64,000 bases of DNA from contig NC_071667.1 in NCBI RefSeq assembly GCF_028554725.1, positions 30,895,501-30,959,500 on the forward strand, read 5' to 3'. The translations under genes and the position numbers were made by a program. Source of the DNA: Zeugodacus cucurbitae (lineage: Eukaryota > Arthropoda > Insecta > Diptera > Tephritidae). Within the stretch, counting starts at the first letter, position 1, and the number at the start of each line of letters is the position of its first letter. The notes beneath the pieces are model-generated. The model was given only the letters and a program-made list of their open reading frames with translations. It ran no database searches and was not told the DNA's origin. Positions 29,001 through 44,000 of this stretch are shown here, one piece after another.

Positions 29001-32000
29001 GCGATAAACATTTGGTGCGCAAATATATTATGTTCAACCAACAATTTCTACTTACGTATGGATATGTATGGGATAAATAATATATTATGTCTGCTTGTAT
29101 TGTATTGACAATGCACACAGTGCAACGCAGTTGTTAAAATTCATAAATTATATAATAAATGTCGGGGAAATCATAATATGGACTCTCTCTAACAAAGATT
29201 ACGGAAGTTTGAGGCAACAACTTTGTCAGCACACATTCATACAAAAATATGTATATATGTATGTTTGTTCGTAGTAGTTCACAATTTAACAAGTGTAGCT
29301 CTTAAGATTTAGTATTAAGTACACCTAATTTTTCACAATTCAAGATTTTAACTCAGATGGGCACAAATATAGTGCGGTATCAAATGACATTTGCTGATTT
29401 TTTACCCAATCGGCAGTGCAAAAGAAAAAGTCGCTCCACTGTCTCTTTCAGTCTTGCGAATTCATCTTGATAAGTGTATTTTTTATTATTATTATTTCCT
29501 TAGTCATTAGCATATTTACTCTTTTATTAAATTATTGGCGTGACATAAGTTCGAATACGCTTTTTGCTAAATCATTTTAAAGTATCAAACATCTGTCAAT
29601 AAAATTTTGGATTACATCTGACTACTGTGACCATTGAAATTAAGGGCGTATTTCGAGACAATCAATTGATTAAATGTATATTTATATATGTATAGATAAA
29701 TGGACTAGAAAACTATAAATGGATTTTAATAGCGGTGGCTTACTCATTGCCTTAACACATTTTTCACTCATGTGGCAAAACACCGGATGAATTCCAGAAC
29801 ATTCAAATCTGGAGTTCATTACTTAGCACTTTATGTATTTATTATAAATCATTGTCATTAGATATGTACAATATATATATTTTACATTTCAAAAAAAACT
29901 TTAGTTCTGCGCCATCTACATATGTGCCAATTGCACAAATCATTACAGTTTTAACAACACTTTGGACATGACACATGTCCCTATTATTTCGCACACTCAA
30001 AAACGATCTTACTTCTCAAAATGATCAACATTTTATCTTTGATAACGGTTCTTTACTTCACTGACATCCCAGCAAACAATTGCATGTTGCATTAATAATT
30101 ATTTTTTTTTTTAATTTTATTAAAATTTATTTTTTGTTTACCTATTTTCAAGCAAGTGTCCCTATTATTTTTCATATGACTGTATATACAAATAACAGAT
30201 TTGGGGGCGGGGCCACGCCCACTTTCCCAAATAAATTACATCCAAATATGCCCCTTCCTAATACGATCCCCTATTCCAAATTTTACTTTTATAACTTTAT
30301 TTATGGCTTAGTTATGACACTTTATGTGTTTTAGGTTTTCGCCATTTTTGTGGGCGTGGCAATGGTCCGATTTTGCCCACTTTCGAAAGCAACCTCCTCA
30401 GGGTGCCAAGGAATACGTGTTCCAAGTTTCGTTAAGATATCTCAATTTTTACTCAAGTTATCGCTTACACGGACAGACGGACGGACGGACGGACACACAT
30501 CCGGATTTCAACTCCACTCGTCATCCTGATCATTTATATATATATAACCCCATATCTAACTCTTTTATTTCTTGGTGACACAAACAACCGTTATGTGAAC
30601 AAAACTATAATACTCTCTTAACAACTTTTGTTGCGAGAGTATAAAATGTACTCAAAAAAAAGTTTCCACATCGCTGGCAAAATAAACATATGAGGAGATA
30701 CATTTGGTGTAAAAATTTGGTGAAGCTAAGTGGCTTTCTTTGTCAAGTAGGGGATTGCGTCCTATTGCCAATTTTGTATTACATATGCATACAAATAAAT
30801 AAGTAGCTAATCAAAGGAGCAAAATTTATTTTGTTTAACATAATTAAACACTTAATTATTAAAAAATTAGTATCAGTTCAACATTAGAATTGCATGTCTT
30901 CTTGTTTGGATATTTTATCAAGTGTAAATATCACTTGGCAAGTAAATTTCAGTTTTGATTGAAATATGTATATCTTTAAATGCTCATTTCTGTATTGAAT
31001 TAGAGACATACATATATTATAGGAACAATAGACATTTTAAATTGCTCACCTACAGAATTTGTAGAGTTATACATATATAAATTTAACTAATGAAATAACA
31101 TATGGTGTACTTCCATTACATACGAGTATACAAATGGATAGTTATACGCAATACTTACAAAGAATTCATCCTCTATGACGGGATCTGCGAGCATCTCTAT
31201 GGCTTCAGTCATCGAACGGCACGTTCTATTTGTATTCTTTTTCTTCTTCAATTTCCGGCCCAATGTGGCAGCGTCACTAAACCGATGAAGCAGTTTCTCA
31301 CGCTTACGCACAGCAGTTGGGCTGGATGCAGAGTTGCCATGGCATAGCAACGACGAGTAATTATTACTGTTGTTGGTCATTGCATAGCCTTCTGTACACT
31401 CCCTGGCGTTAACATAAAAATTCGGCAATTGATATTGGGCGGTCGTTGTTAAGCCGCTATTAGAGTCGACTTTTTGTATTAGATTATAGTCAGACTGCTC
31501 GTATTTACTTGGCAGAAGTGGGGTGCCCGAGTCATTATTTACTGGCATAAGTTGCGCTGGCTTTGGTGGTGGAGGTGGAGGAGGCTCTTTCATAAGTGAT
31601 ATTCGGCGGGGCGCAGCACGTGGCAACGAACCGACATCATGGCTTGTACCGCCATAGCTAACTGCTCGACGACTACGATCGTTTTCCTTTTCTCTGCAAG
31701 CAAAAGAATGATTTGCAAATATAAAAATCCGTTAATTAAAAATTAAGAAGGTCCGTAATACTTATGACAAACAGGTGTAAATATATCTAACCTATAACGT
31801 ATTCGTTGGGAAGGCGTGTTGAAAACTGTATTAGTTGCAAAGGATACAAAGTAGCCAAGCTGTGGCGGAGACGAGGACAACATGAAAGAACGACGTTGTG
31901 ACCGAGGATGCGGTACAAAGGTTTTCTGCTTATGCTTTAGATATAACTTCTGCCTTCGCAGAACGTCATTATATACTTTAATTTCAGCCTTTGAGCCTTG

Positions 32001-35000
32001 TGAACTTAGAGAGGTCATACTATCATAAGGCGTTTCATCGGAGCTGTCGTCGGTTTCAACATCACTAGAACACTCCGGTACAGTATAACATATGAAATTG
32101 TGAGCTTCATAATCTACGCTTGCCATTTCGCTCAAATACGTTTGTTGTTCTTATAAATTATTAAATCAGGTCGGTATCGTTGAATTTTCGATTAACCACA
32201 GTACGTTGCCTTTATTATTGATTAATTTTATAATATTATTTTATTACATTCACCTATAATTGATCGGTGTATGGATATTGAAAAAATTATATTTAGTTGA
32301 ACTATCGTAACTCGAATCACCATAATGCACAAAAAACTTCGAGTTAGAGAGAGTTCGAGTTATGGAAGTTCAACAGTGTATTTTTAGTCATTTACTCTAG
32401 ATGATGAGATCGGATAATATAACGATGTTTTCAGTGCCTTAAAGGGCTATTATACCAGTGTGACATTTTCAAAAAAATCATTTTTTTTTTATTTTTTGCT
32501 TATTCGATAGATTATACTTTCAAAAATGTCCTGTGAAAGCGGTAAGATCGTATCTTGAACAGTTTTTGAATGGGAGCGTTCTAAAGAGCGACCGCTCGCT
32601 GGTATTAGCAGCTATAGTCGAAACTTAAAACGCGTTTTTCTCGAAACGACATTTCTCAAAATTGCTGACGTCATAACTCAACGATACATTGACCGATCGA
32701 CTTCAAATTTAAACTGAGTATTCTTGAATATGTTTGCTATACAATGACCTACGATCTTTATGATTGGTTGAAAATTATCAATTTGGTATTTAAAAAAAGA
32801 CCATTTTTTACCTAAAAAACGATTTTTTTGTCAGAACTACGCCATTTTGTCAATTTTTAATATATTTCAAAAATCGTAGGTCATTGTATAAGAAATATAA
32901 TTAACTTTAATATCCTTTTTGAATTTTTTTCAACTCATTCGGCCGGAATCATGTCAGCAGTTGGGGAACTTTTTTTTTGGCACCTCCGAAGATAGCATAT
33001 AACTCCGTTATTTTTCAATATTTTTGTAAAAAAAAAATTGAAATGTAGCTGAAAGTATACCTTATTATGTGCAGAAAACTTCGAAACAATCTCGAGTACT
33101 TTCTTTAAAAAAAAATCGCCTAATTTTTCATAGTTTACACTGGTATAGCCTCTTAATTGTTGCAGTACACGTACACGTTTGAGGTTTTAATACTCGGTAC
33201 TTAAAGTTGTAATAAATATAATTAATTAAATAGTTGATATAAGCCCAAGTTTTGCAGATCTGAGATACCGATATAAATAATGGCACAGCTTATACCACGA
33301 AAATATTTCGCTCCATTTTATTTAAAAAAGAACTATGCACATTAATAAATTAATTAATTGAATTAAATAAAGACAGCATATCGAAACCGTGCTTACGCAT
33401 TCATTAAGCATATTAATTCTAGAAGCACATCATAAGGTTCTCCTAGCGGTCAATTCCACCTTTAACACAATCAGCTTTAATCGCACTAATAATTCGCACA
33501 TTATGCTATGCGAAGAGTAATATTTATGTCGTAGCTGTTTGCATTATTTGTGCATATATTTATACAAGTTGTCACTTTTTTTTTTATTTTTTCACTTTTC
33601 AAAGAATTTTCTGAGAAAAAAAAGGCCTACTATATTTAGGTAGTTTTGAATAATGACTTTAATTTAAAACAGATTCAAAAATCACTTTTCGAGTACATTA
33701 CGTATACATATATGTATACTATATATGCCCATATATATCGCTCATTTACTTGAATAGTGTCACAACTCAAAAAACACGATTTTTGAGTTGAGTATACAGA
33801 AATGTGCACAATTTCAGCGTCCATATTGTATAAAAATTTCATTCCGATGCGTAGAAAAATAAACCGTGAAATAAGAATGTGCCGTTATTAAACTTGTTAT
33901 GTTGCATTATTTTTTAACCACAAAAACGACACTCATCAGTTGTGCCAGAATTAAGCATGGATTTTTTCTGAAAGAGAGACATATTTTGTGTTACAACTCA
34001 TATTGTCATAGAGTGAATTTGGTTTTCTTTTCAGAAAGAACGACATATTTTGTATTACAACGATATTAGTGAAAATTGATTAAATTTTTCGTATTGATTT
34101 TTTTCAACAAAAACGACACATTTGACTTATGACGGCGAAATTGAATTATTTTTTTCACAAATAACGACACAATTCAAAATGGGTCACGTTTATGCCCAAG
34201 AAAAAGCATTAGTATACTCTATTTGGTCCATTTATGCTCAACATTGTATTTAATATATTACACGCCACTAGATTTGTTAATAAACTTATGGAATTATTCT
34301 ATATTTGCTAAATAAGAGACAATTGAAAACTTTAAATCGCTCTCCTGAAAAATCGTCTTTTTTGAGTTGTGACACTATTCAAGTAAATGAGCGATATGTA
34401 GATATACATAATTTAGTAAAAATAAGTCTCCACTGAAAATAATTGAGTTCACTGTGACAAGTTGTGTGAATTGCTGGTGAAAATTTCATTCATATACAGA
34501 AGAGTTAGTTTTCTTGTGATTTTATTTTTGCACTAAATCGTAAGCTACTGCGTTGGTCGATCGCACTTGCATTATTGATAGTAAACAATCTATGTTGTTC
34601 AACGGAATTTGTGAATATAGCGTATTTTGGACTTTACAGTACGCGGTTGACTACAAGTAAAACTTGAGCAGTTCTTATGTTTGTTATTACACAAAGAGAT
34701 TAAACGTTTTGTAGAATTACTAGTAACTAATTCGGACAAATATTTCAACTGCCAGTTGCTTACAAACTAAAGATATTCAGAAAGAGCCACACGCTGCATC
34801 CAAAATTAAAATATATATCAGCACGTGTGTCTGTACATAAAATAAACGCTGTGATGTATGAATTTATTTTCGTATTTACTCATGTCTGTAGATGAATGTA
34901 TTAAGGCGCGAGAGGAAATGGGCGATCTATTGCGTGGTGACAGTGAGTGCCAGACATCGTTAGCCCAAAGTGAGACAACATTGATATAGAGCGCATAAAT

Positions 35001-38000
35001 GTACACTAGGGTTGTTTCTCAATAGTGGAACAGTGGTTAGGCAACCAAGAAAATTAAATTAAATACATAATATACATATATTGAATAACCACCTTTGGAC
35101 GAAAGTTGAAGCTCGAACCAAGAAAACTTCAAATAGTCGGAAACCAATTTTCTTTAGCAACATACATACATATGTATGACATGCATGTGGAACCCTGCGC
35201 GCATCATAATGAATATTAAGCAAGTTGTTTATTTATTTTAGCATACTCATTGCATTTTTCGCGCAATTTGGAGTTTATGCATCATTTAGATAGCGTTTTT
35301 GAAGCATAGATCCACTGATACACACCAGAGTCCCAGAAATATCTGAAACAGTGCACTTCACAATATTATTTACAATGAAACAAGTAAGGAAAGGCTAAGT
35401 TCGGGCACAACCGATCATTTTATACTCTCGCAATTTATTGATATATTCTAATTAAGACAACACACAATTTGACCCAATTTGAAAATCTTATAATTTGGTA
35501 TATGAGAGCTAGGGGAAGTTAGGACCCACAATTAGAAGAGAAATATTTCCTCTGAATTAAATTAAGATACCTGAGAGATTTACCGAAATTTTCGGTGAAA
35601 AATTACTATGGGGCACTGAATTCTTCAATTCTTCTGTAAAATTTTGTGTTTCTGACGTTTTTCGTTAGTGAGTTAGCTCACTTTTAGTAATTTTCAACCT
35701 AACCTTTGTATGGGAAGTGGGCGTGGTTATTATCCGATTTCAACTATTTTCATGGTGTGTGGTGGGGTACGTAAGAGAATAGACTGCAGAAAGTTTGGTT
35801 TAAAAAGCTTCATTGGTTTGCGAAATATATACAAATAACTTATTTGGGGCGGGGCAACGCCCACTTAATAATCCAAATATTTTCGTATTGTGATGCTCTG
35901 TACTTAATATCATTTTCTTTTCCTTTAATTTTAGCTTAGTTATAACACTTTATTGCTTCCCAGTTATCGTCATTTTGTGGGCGTGGCAACGAATTTTGTC
36001 CATTTTTATCAAGACATCTTAATTTTAACTCAAGTTATCCGTTGCACGAAAAGACTGACGAACGGACGGATAGACAGATATCCTGATTTCAACTTGCCTC
36101 GTCATAAAGGGTATATGTATATACTCGTTTAGTTTTATGATATACAAACAACCGTTATGTATATTTACAAAGCTATAATACTCTCGGTACAAGCTGTTAT
36201 GAGAGTATAAAAACTGTGCTGTGGCCATTTTGCTAAGGTAGATATAACTACATATAAACATTTCACGCACTTTCACTCTCCGTTCGTTCAATATGATTCA
36301 ACGAGTTTTGTTGACACCTTTGCGCAGGCTAAGCATTTGGCTCTACTCAGCTGTTGAACTAAAGCAAAATAACGGTATATAAAATATCCATATCTATAAA
36401 CAAATTTCAGTGTTTTAGTTTTCAATTTACTAAATGCAAATTTGTTGCAAATAAATTCGAAAAATTAAAAGCTGATTCGCAGTAAAAATTAGCAAAAGGC
36501 GTTTTATAAGATTAAATCCATACACATGTACATATTGAATACATATGGGAAACAATATGGGGAGAAGTAAATCAGTGAAAGTATGCTAATAATACTGTCC
36601 GAAAGGCTCATAATATTTATAAATTCACTCCCATAAACAAATGTCTACATGTATGTATGTTTACATTGTATATCTATGCGTGTATATATTACGAACAAGT
36701 AAGGAAGAGCTAAGTTCGGTTGTAACCGAACATTTTATACCCTAGTAATTTTTTGTTAAAAAAAATGTTTAAAATTATTTTATATAGTACAGAGGTCTGG
36801 GGTAATTTGTGCTATTACAATTTTGCCGACTTTTGGCAGAGAGGCAAACTTTTACAAGAAACATATTAATTTCTTCAGAATATCTGAGAGATTTACGGTA
36901 GAAATTCGGGGTAAAAAATGGTCTCAAGCACTGAAGTCCGTATTTTCGGTATATGGGGCTTTGAAAAGCCATAGGCCGATGAATGATGCCGCAGTGTAGT
37001 AGTTGATATACTCTATATACAATATGTTGCGAGAGTATAAAAATGCTTGGTTTGCATGTTACACAAGTTTCATATTAGGAAATACCAATACTCTATTTAA
37101 TATTCAAGAATACGTAATTGTGTTCGTATAAAAGAGTAGCTTATGTCGAGTTGAGAAAGACATGATTTATGTATTATATTGGTAGCGTTCTTTATTCTTT
37201 CTTGTTTTCATCTATCGTCATATTAAATATCTCTTTATTATGAAGGCTGATTTACATATGTACATATACATTTGTATATCGTTAAAGAAGGAATTGAGGA
37301 AAATATTTTACGCAAAAATAGTTTTAAATACGAGGTATTATTTCACTAAAAAGTGAAGACTTACATATGTATTTGTATAAATATATATAAACACAACGTC
37401 TACCTCGCTAAAGTCATTTTATATTATTAAATATACAAATTGTTATCGAATAATTTTCCATTCCTTATTTTACTATAAATAATACAAATTACTTTATTAG
37501 AAATACTTACTTGTCTATGTATTCGATGGGCTCCAATTCTTTTTGAATTTTATCTTCACACGGAGAGGTGTTATTAACTGCCGCATCTGAAAATAATTTA
37601 TGGTTAATAGCTATTTAATGAGTGCTAAATAAACGTGTATATATTTGTATTTTAGTCATTATGAGCTTTACGCTAACAGACCACAGCAGTCTTTCTGATA
37701 AATAACTAAGGTTACTTTTAAATGGGAGAATTATTTTCGATGTGCCCAAAGGACAATTAGACTAACTAGAATAGAAATATAAATATATCAATTTATATAA
37801 TATGTACTAAATATATTAAAACACTGTCAAATGTTTTTTGAACTGGTGACAACTGTAACTCGATAACCGCTCAGTAGATTTTAATGAAATCCATACAGCT
37901 TTTAGAATACATAATAAACTCAGGCCTGATCGAAGAATTTTTTTTTAATTTCGATTTTTTAAAACAATTAACTGTTTATTTTTTTCCGAAAATCTAGAAT

Positions 38001-41000
38001 AAGTATTTTCAGGAAACGATTCAAAACTTTAGAAAATTTTTCATTTTGAACATTCTCACTGTGACACTCGCTACATACGTCTCGTAGACTACATAATAAA
38101 TAGTTTAAGATGCTACATGCAACGTTGACCTTTACATATACCGTTAAACTTCCATAACTCGGACTTCAATAACTCGAACTCTTGAATGGACAATAAAAGT
38201 AAAATTTCATACAATTTAACTTCCATTACTCGGAAGTCTCTATAACTCGAAGTTTTTTTGGATTATGGTGATTCGATTAAAGTAATCCTTAAACGAACAC
38301 ATAATCAGGTTTATGTTTTCTTATGTACAGTGGTTCCAGTTGAGCGGAACCTTCAATCTATATAAATGGATTACACTCAAAAAATTAAGAGACATTAATG
38401 TGATTTATTTAACGCAGAAAAGCATTACATTGGTAAATGGAAAATGAATCGAGGTTAATCAATTGTCGCTCTTTGCTCTTACAACATAATTAAGTGCAAT
38501 ACAAGCGAGCAATTATATTTGAATGAACTGCAGCGACTATGCATTACAACAAAGAGCGTACAAAAAACCCGATGATACAAAACGACGAATGACAATGTGG
38601 CCATGCATTAATTGTAATTGAAATACAATTCACCGACAAGTCCATAAAAGTGAATGACACGAGCACCAACGAACGTTGGTCACTTCTTATCTTCTCTATA
38701 TAAACGCCGGATATTCGTATTTTCCGAACATCCGAAACAACTTTTACTAGTGTTTAGGGTAAGGTTTTAGCAAATATTAGTTTATAGCACCAACATTAGA
38801 ATTTCTGGAATTTCTTCGTCAGCAAATCGACCTCCTATTGAAAGTAATTCTGTCTGGTTTATTCGGCGTTTTTATAGAAAAAATAATCTACACTAAAAAG
38901 TTTATTTATTATTAAAACCCAAACAAGAAATTAGACGAAAGGCTAACTTCGGTCTTTTCGATTCCTGTACTTCCTTACTTCTTTTCAGATAGTCTAATTC
39001 GGCATATGTATGTACATGCGAATCAAATTTCTTGAAATAAATCTACACTTTGCATATCCCATTTTTATTTCCCTTTCAATTCGATATAATTGCATTCCTC
39101 TTTGAATTCCCTTCATTTACGAGTGGATTATATTCATACATCCAATGTATATTTATATATGGACATACATATGTATGTTTGTATATCTTTAAATGATCTA
39201 TAAGTGAGTGCGCTCAATCTATTTATTTTAAATTGTTCAACAATTTGGAGAACTTTCGCCTTCAATTGCATTTATACAATTGCAACGCATATACATATAT
39301 GTACATACATATGTACATATATACATCTGTATACATACACAAGGGCTCATACAAGTACTTTGATCTTAAACTAAAATTACCAAAATATATCCATATATAC
39401 ATATGTATGCGTAGCCAGATTTAAATGCAGAAACCCACTTAGATAGTAATGCTCTTAAAATGGGCATATGTATGTATACATGGACCATTTGTACATACAT
39501 ACATACAAATGCATATGTGTTTCAATGAAACAAAACTAGCATAGATATTGAGTTGCTTACAAACAACACATTTTTTCACGCTAAGAAATTCTTAATTACC
39601 AACAAGTACTTTTAAAAAATTTTACCTTAAACTGTTATACTGTTAAAGACGTACTAATTTTCAATCGTAATATCGGGTGGGGTTTATCCTTTATTCATAC
39701 TTAAATTTGCAAATCTTGATTAATTAACCATATCAAACTATCATTCTTTCAGTTAGTTTTTTAAAAATAGTTTTAAAAACATTGCTAAATTTTGACCTTT
39801 AATCATAAATCTATATCAATCATTCTATTATTTTGGTAGAATTCTGTTGTTGATGCCCCCGTTATCTTCATGATATTATCTGCGTGACTCAATACTATAC
39901 CATACCGAATATTATATCTAGTAAGGAAGAGCGAAGTTAGGGTGTAACAAAAAATTTAATACTTTCGCAATTTACTTATTTGATTTTAAGCATAAAGTCC
40001 ACTAGAATATTTTTTATAAAATAACTGACAGATTAAAAATATGTGACATATTTGTTTAAAGTTTTATTCCGACATTTTCATTGGTTGTTTATTTCTATAT
40101 TGTAAAGTGAACCAATCAGACGAAATTCAAAAGAGTTATATGGGAAGTTGTCGTGGTTTCCATCCTTGTAATCCGGGAGTCAAGAAAATATTATATGCCA
40201 AATTTTGTTTAAATTGGTTGAGTAGTTTCTGAGATTTTATTTTTGACTCAAAAGTGGTGAGTTAACGCATTTTTAGTAATTTTCAATATAACCTTTGTAG
40301 GAATGGTGAAGTGGCGTGGTAATTCTGTTTAGTAAGTTTAGTTTGTATAGCATTGGTAATTTGTAATATACATGCATATATTTAAAAACACCTATTAAGG
40401 GGAGGAGCCACGCCCACTTTTCCAAAAAAAATTTCGTCCAAATATGCATCGCCTTCCTGTGATTTCCTGTATAGATTTATTCCTAACTTTTCGGGTAACA
40501 CCATTTTGTGGGTGCGTCAATGGCCCAATTTTGCCCATCTGGAATAGCTACCTTCCCACAGTGCCAAGGAATATGTATATGTTGCATCACTATATTTTGT
40601 TATATACATATATTCAAATCAATCTCTATAATATCACTATATTAATAATATTAGTGGAGTATGAAGGTACTCCAACCGGAAGTCTAGTGGAAATGTAAAG
40701 AGGTAGAATCAGATGAAATTTCAAATTGTGATATAAGTATGGGAAGTAGACATGGTTTTGAACTGATTTCGCCAAAGTGTAACATTAGGATAACAAGGAG
40801 ATATTATTTGATAAATCTGGTTGGAATTGGTCAATTAGTTACTGAGATATTGGGTTTGTTTATTAAAAAATTATAAATTAAAATAATAATTAATATACAA
40901 TATAATAATAATATATTTAGTTAAAAAAATAAATTTAAACTTGTATCCTAATCATCACTTGACAGTTCCCTAGTTTATCCATATGTACATATACATCAAA

Positions 41001-44000
41001 ACAGACACTGTTCAACAAACTAATGGGGAAGTGAAAGAGCATATGTATTCTTACGATCATTGGCAAAAGTCCAAATGAATTTATGTACATATGTATATGC
41101 TTCATTCCCGATATGCATACGTAAAATATAACTACACTTACGTGCTCGTACGTTAATTATTAAACTATATAAATTTATGTAAAACTTCTTACATGTCTAA
41201 ACAATAATTTTAAACTGGCTTTTGATGATTCATACTTGCGACCAATTTTATATGTACATATGTACTTACATATAGGTTCACACAGACAAAAATGTGTAGG
41301 TGTGCAAGTATATAAAACATATGTATGTATGTCGAATGTCTGTGTATTCATAAGAATATGGCCTCATGTGTGCACATACATACCTATACAAAGGTGATTG
41401 TATTTACCAAAATAAAGCAAAAGCGAATTAGAGATAATCGAAGCGAGACGTGCGATATAAAGCTAAAATAAACGGAACAACACAGCTTAAGCTATGAGAT
41501 TGTTTACTTTGCAAAATTTTAGAACCGATTTGTCCAAAGTGAACACTTCTCACTAACCCTCGATTCTTTGTTATGTTGGCATTAAAATATAGTTAGTGTC
41601 AGGCTCAAAGCTGTTTTTTAACGTTCTAAAAATCAAGTGTATGCAAAATGAAGAGCTTCAAGAAATGGCATGCACGAAAAAAAAGTTTATTAAAATAATG
41701 GTTCTGGTTATATATAGCGCACTCACTTGGTAAACATATTGCGACCCCAAATCAAGCTTATTTTATATTATACAAATTAAAATTGAAATAAATATAAGGT
41801 GGGAGACATAATTCACATTACAAATAAAAAATCGGTTTTGATTGCGTACATTTTCCTCCTAAATATGCAATTAAGATTGATAATATAGAAATTTTAAAAG
41901 TTTACCGTATATTATTTCTAAAATGAACTTTTTCTGATGAAAATTTGTATTCAAATTTGGCTACTCCTACATACAAATGTATGTGATTGGCGTTGCAACC
42001 GTTTAGCCGGTTATAGCCGAATCGACGATAGTGCGCCACCTGTCTCTCTCCTTTGCAGTTCGGCGCCAGTTGGAGATCCCAAGTGTAACCAGGTCGCTCT
42101 CCACCTGGTCCCTCCAACGGAGTGGAGGCCTTCCCCTTCCTCGGCTTCCTCCGGCGGGTACTGCATCGAACACTTTCAGGGCTGGAGTGTTTTCGTCCAT
42201 TCGGACAACATGACCTAGCCAGCGTAGCCGCTGTCTTTTTATTCGCTGAACTATGTCAATGTCGTCGTATAACTCGTACAGCTCATCGTTCCATCGTCTG
42301 CGGTATTCGCCGTTGCCAATGTTCTGAGGACCATAAATCTTGCGCAAAATTTTCCTCTCGAAAACTCCTAGTGTCGTCTCATCTGATGTTGACATCGTCC
42401 AAGCTTCTGCACCGTAAAGCAGGACGGGAATGATAAGTGACTTGTAGAGCTTGATTTTGGTTCGTCGAGAGAGGACTTTACTGTTCAATTGCCTACTCAG
42501 TCCAAAGTAGCACCTGTTGGCAAGAGTTATTCTGCGCTGGATTTCGAGGCTGACATTGTTCGTGTTGTTGATGCTGGTTCCCAGGTATACGAAATTATCT
42601 ACGACCTCGAAGTTATGACTGTCAACAGTGACGTGGGAGCCAAGACGCGAATGCGCCGACTGTTTGTTTGATGACAGGAGATATTTCGTCTTGTCCTCAT
42701 TCACCTCCAGACCCATTCGCTTCGCCTCCTTATCCATGCGGGAAAAAGCAGAACAAACGGCGCGGTTGTTGCTTCCGATGATATCAATATCATCGGCGTA
42801 CGCCAGGAGCTGTACACTCTTGTAGAAGATTGTACCTTCTCGGTTTAGCTCTGCAGCTCTTATAATTTTTTCCAGCATCAGGTTAAAGAAGTCGCACGAT
42901 AGTGAGTCACCTTGTCTGAAACCTCGTTTGGTATCGAACGGCTCGGAGAGGTCCTTCCCAATCATGACGGAGCTTTTGGTGTTGCTCAACGTCAATTTAC
43001 ACAGCCGTATTAGTTTTGCGGGGATACCAAATTCAGACATCGCGGCGTAAAGGCAACTCCTTTTCGTGCTGTCGAAAGCAGCTTTAAAATCGACAAAAAG
43101 GTGGTGTGTGTCGATCCTCTTTTCTCGGGTCTTTTCCAAGATTTGGCGCATGGTGAATATCTGGTCAGTTGTCGATTTTCCAGGTCTAAAGCCACACTGA
43201 TAAGGTCCAATCAGTTTGTTGACGGTGGGCTTTAGTCTTTCACACAATACGCTCGATAGAACCTTGTATGCGATATTTAGGAGGCTGATCCCACGGTAAT
43301 TGGCGCAGATTGTGGGATCTCCCTTTTTATGGATTGGGCAGAGCACACTGAGATTCCAATCGTCAGGCATGCTTTCTTCCGACCATATTCTGCAAAGAAG
43401 CTGATGCATGCACCTTATCAGTTCTTCGCCGCCGTATTTGAATAGTTCTGCCGGTAATCTATCGGCCCCCGCTGCTTTGTTGTTCTTCAAGCGGGTAATT
43501 GCTATTCGAATTTCTTCATGGTCGGGTAATGGAACATCTGTTCCATCGTCATCGATTGGGGGATCGGGTTCGCCATCTCCTGGTGTTGTACTCTCACTGC
43601 CATTCAGCAGGTCGGAGAAGTGTTCCCTCCATAATCCCAGTATGCCCTGGACATCGGTTACCAGATTACCACCTTGGTCTCTACATGAGGATGCTCCGGT
43701 CTTGAAACCTTCGTTAAGTCGCTTCATTTTTTCATAAAATTTTCGAGCATTCCCTCTGTCTGCCAGCTTCTCAAGCTCTTCGTACTCACGCATTTCGGCC
43801 TCTTTCTTTTTTTGTCTGCAAATGCGTCTCGCTTCCCTCTTCAGCTCTCGGTATCTATCCCATCCCGCACGTGTTGTGGTCGTTTGCAATGTTGCGAGGT
43901 AGGCAGTCTGTTTTCTCTCCGCTGCGAGACGGCACTCCTCATCGTACCAGCTTGTTTTTTGTCGTTGCCGAAAACCAATTGTTTCGGCTGCAGCGGTACG

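Noticed and set aside
28923..29108. Short ORFs around a GC-richer patch at 28930-29020, considered as an extra pyd exon
   Set aside because: No acceptor/donor pair in a phase compatible with pyd, and the coding frames are short. Left unassigned.
30474..30495. GGAC tandem run considered as a functional microsatellite or CRISPR-like repeat
   Set aside because: It is the internal simple repeat of the CTCTCGCAA family, found in other copies. There are no spacers.
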